64,000 bases of DNA from Trichomonas vaginalis G3 (lineage: Eukaryota > Parabasalia > Trichomonadida > Trichomonadidae): positions 5,402,252 to 5,466,251 of the forward strand of contig NC_067207.1 in the NCBI RefSeq assembly GCF_026262505.1, written 5' to 3'. Below the pieces are notes generated by a model, which did no database searches, was not told where the DNA came from, and worked only from the letters and a program-made list of their open reading frames with translations. Positions 62,701-64,000 of this stretch are shown one piece after another. Position numbers and translations under genes: made by a program. The first letter of the stretch is position 1. Every line of letters begins with the position of its first letter.

Positions 62701-64000
62701 TGTCACACATAACAATGTCTGACAGATATATCTTTCTATGATTCTAACCCTAATTACATTTTTCGTAAAAACCTATATTTAAGATTTGCAATTAACACCC
62801 TTTTTTCTCTTCCAATAATGCACAAAACCAAGATTTGACATCAGATTTAAAATCTCCATCAAGTCTGCTTTCCAAATCCGCTGTCAAAACTTGAATATCT
62901 CAATTAATTAATGATATTCAGATATTGCGAATAATCTTTAGGTAAAGAAGAAAATTTAGGTTGTAAAATCATATAAAAATGTAGTTAGAGAGCAAAAATT
63001 ATGTTTGAGTGGATTTCCATGTCGTAGTGGATCTAGATGTTTGAGTGGCTTTAGATGTATGAGTGGTTTTCAATGTCAGTGTGGATCAAGATGTCTGGGA
63101 ATAAAAGTAAGTCGTAGGTTAATATAAGTTTGATATTAATGTAAGTATGACTTAAAATGTAAGTCTCGGACGAAAGTAAGTCTGACTTGAAATGTAAGTC
63201 TCGGACGAAAGTAAGTCTGACTTGAAATGTAAGTCTCGGACGAAAGTAAGTCTGACTTGAAATGTAAGTCTCGGACGAAAGTAAGTCTGACTTGAAATGG
63301 AAGTCTGATTCTAAATGTAAGTTCTAGACTAAAGTAAGTCTGATTCTAAATATAAGTCTGATATTAAGATAAGTTTGTAACTAAAATTAAGTCTTATTCC
63401 AAAAGCAAATTTAATTGTATAATAAGTCTGGATCTAGAGTAAGCCTTAGTCTACAGCTATTCTGTGTCAAAAATAAGTCACGAACCATAGTAAGTTTCGG
63501 ACTAGAGTATGTCTGTAATTCGAATCATTCATATTCTTCAATTATCCCGCCAAAAAAATTATCGTCTTTTTATCATACCATAGTTTTTATCAATCTCGTT
63601 CTACTAAAAAACCTTTATATTGGTGATTTCTTTGTTAAACCCGTATTTTTTCATGTGAATCTTATTGTATAAACTCTAAAAGTTCAATTTCCGGTCGAAA
63701 AAAACTTGAAAACAATTTGCATTCGACGAGTTAAAGAGCTCTATTTATTCTAAATTTTCCAAAAAAAATTAGATTTCGTTTTTTCGCTTCAAAAAATTTT
63801 TTTTAAGTTTTAAAATTTGTAATTCAAAATTTTTTTGGAAAGATTTACGATTTTTTAATACTGCGAATGAGTTTTATTTTACATACTCTATTGATAAATC
63901 ATATTTTTGTCGAGATATAACTTTTTTTAAAAAAATTATATGCAAAGAGTGTTATAGAATTCTAGAAGGTATAGTGCATAATTTGAAGTATACTATCAAA
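62685..64000. repeat. Right ~1.3-kb terminal inverted repeat of MULE 2
   Basis: Reverse complement of the left arm, running to the end of the window (…TATACTATCAAA). Confidence 0.9.

Larger units (their letters stand above)
57242..64000. mobile_element. Large MULE DNA transposon with ~1.3-kb TIRs and internal satellites
   Basis: Inverted repeats run from 57242 to about 58555 and from about 62685 to the last base of the window, where the sequence is still the mirror of 57242, so the window ends exactly at or near the element terminus. The arms differ at only a few positions, suggesting a recent insertion. Inside each arm are a 35-bp tandem repeat and a 19-bp satellite. The single gene is a MULE transposase with an ankyrin-family-like N-terminal region. 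Whether the right end has a target duplication cannot be seen. Confidence 0.88.

Noticed and set aside
1-64000. tRNA and rRNA genes
   Set aside because: I looked for GTTCGAATCC-type T-loops and conserved rRNA stretches and saw none; a covariance search would be needed to be sure.

Overview
The window is AT-rich protist DNA, almost certainly from a trichomonad parabasalid and most likely Trichomonas vaginalis or a close relative. The reasons are a hydrogenosomal pyruvate:ferredoxin oxidoreductase with a short MLRNF-type presequence, ankyrin proteins that begin with the large trichomonad DUF3447-type N-terminal region, a BspA-like leucine-rich repeat fragment, a Polinton/Maverick fossil, MULE transposons, TCA(C/T)TT initiator motifs 11-32 nt upstream of start codons, and very short intergenic gaps between host genes.

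Layout. (1) 1-~6856: a compact Polinton/Maverick-like fossil with a double-jelly-roll capsid remnant, a packaging ATPase remnant, several small virion-type genes and a terminal inverted repeat (TIR) that itself carries a gene. Its left end lies outside the window. (2) 6857-13509: a MULE DNA transposon with 168-bp TIRs and a frameshifted transposase on the minus strand. (3) 13510-16890: gene-free DNA with a ~1.1-kb TIR element carrying four copies of a ~122-bp satellite. (4) 16892-18690: a frameshifted ankyrin gene. (5) 19728-55390: a host gene island. It holds a VPS9-like protein, PFOR (one small frameshift), a Ser/Lys-rich protein, a DYRK kinase, a PDI-like membrane protein, NTF2 with a 25-nt intron, the KDEL receptor ERD2, isoprenylcysteine methyltransferase, a CARMIL-like LRR protein, two ankyrin proteins, profilin, a papain-family protease, an EB1 protein, RIC1 and a TRAPPC13-like protein, plus several unrecognised proteins. 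(6) 55391-57241: gene-poor DNA with a faint retroelement-like trace. (7) 57242-64000: a second, larger MULE with ~1.3-kb TIRs, satellite arrays inside the arms and a frameshifted transposase whose N-terminus looks like the host ankyrin-family region.

Functionally the island is rich in membrane traffic and cytoskeleton genes: VPS9 (Rab5-type GEF), RIC1 (Rab6/Ypt6-type GEF), TRAPPC13, ERD2, ICMT (finishes prenylated GTPases), profilin, CARMIL-like, EB1 and NTF2 (Ran import). There is no evidence that they are co-regulated; most have their own initiator motif, and several pairs are divergent with 30-220 bp between starts.

Most notable for follow-up: the 25-nt intron in NTF2, the 141-bp TTAA-flanked MITE filling a bidirectional promoter beside it, the PFOR reading-frame break exactly in the conserved GACxGCGE motif, and the large MULE with an ankyrin-like N-terminus and satellites within its inverted arms.
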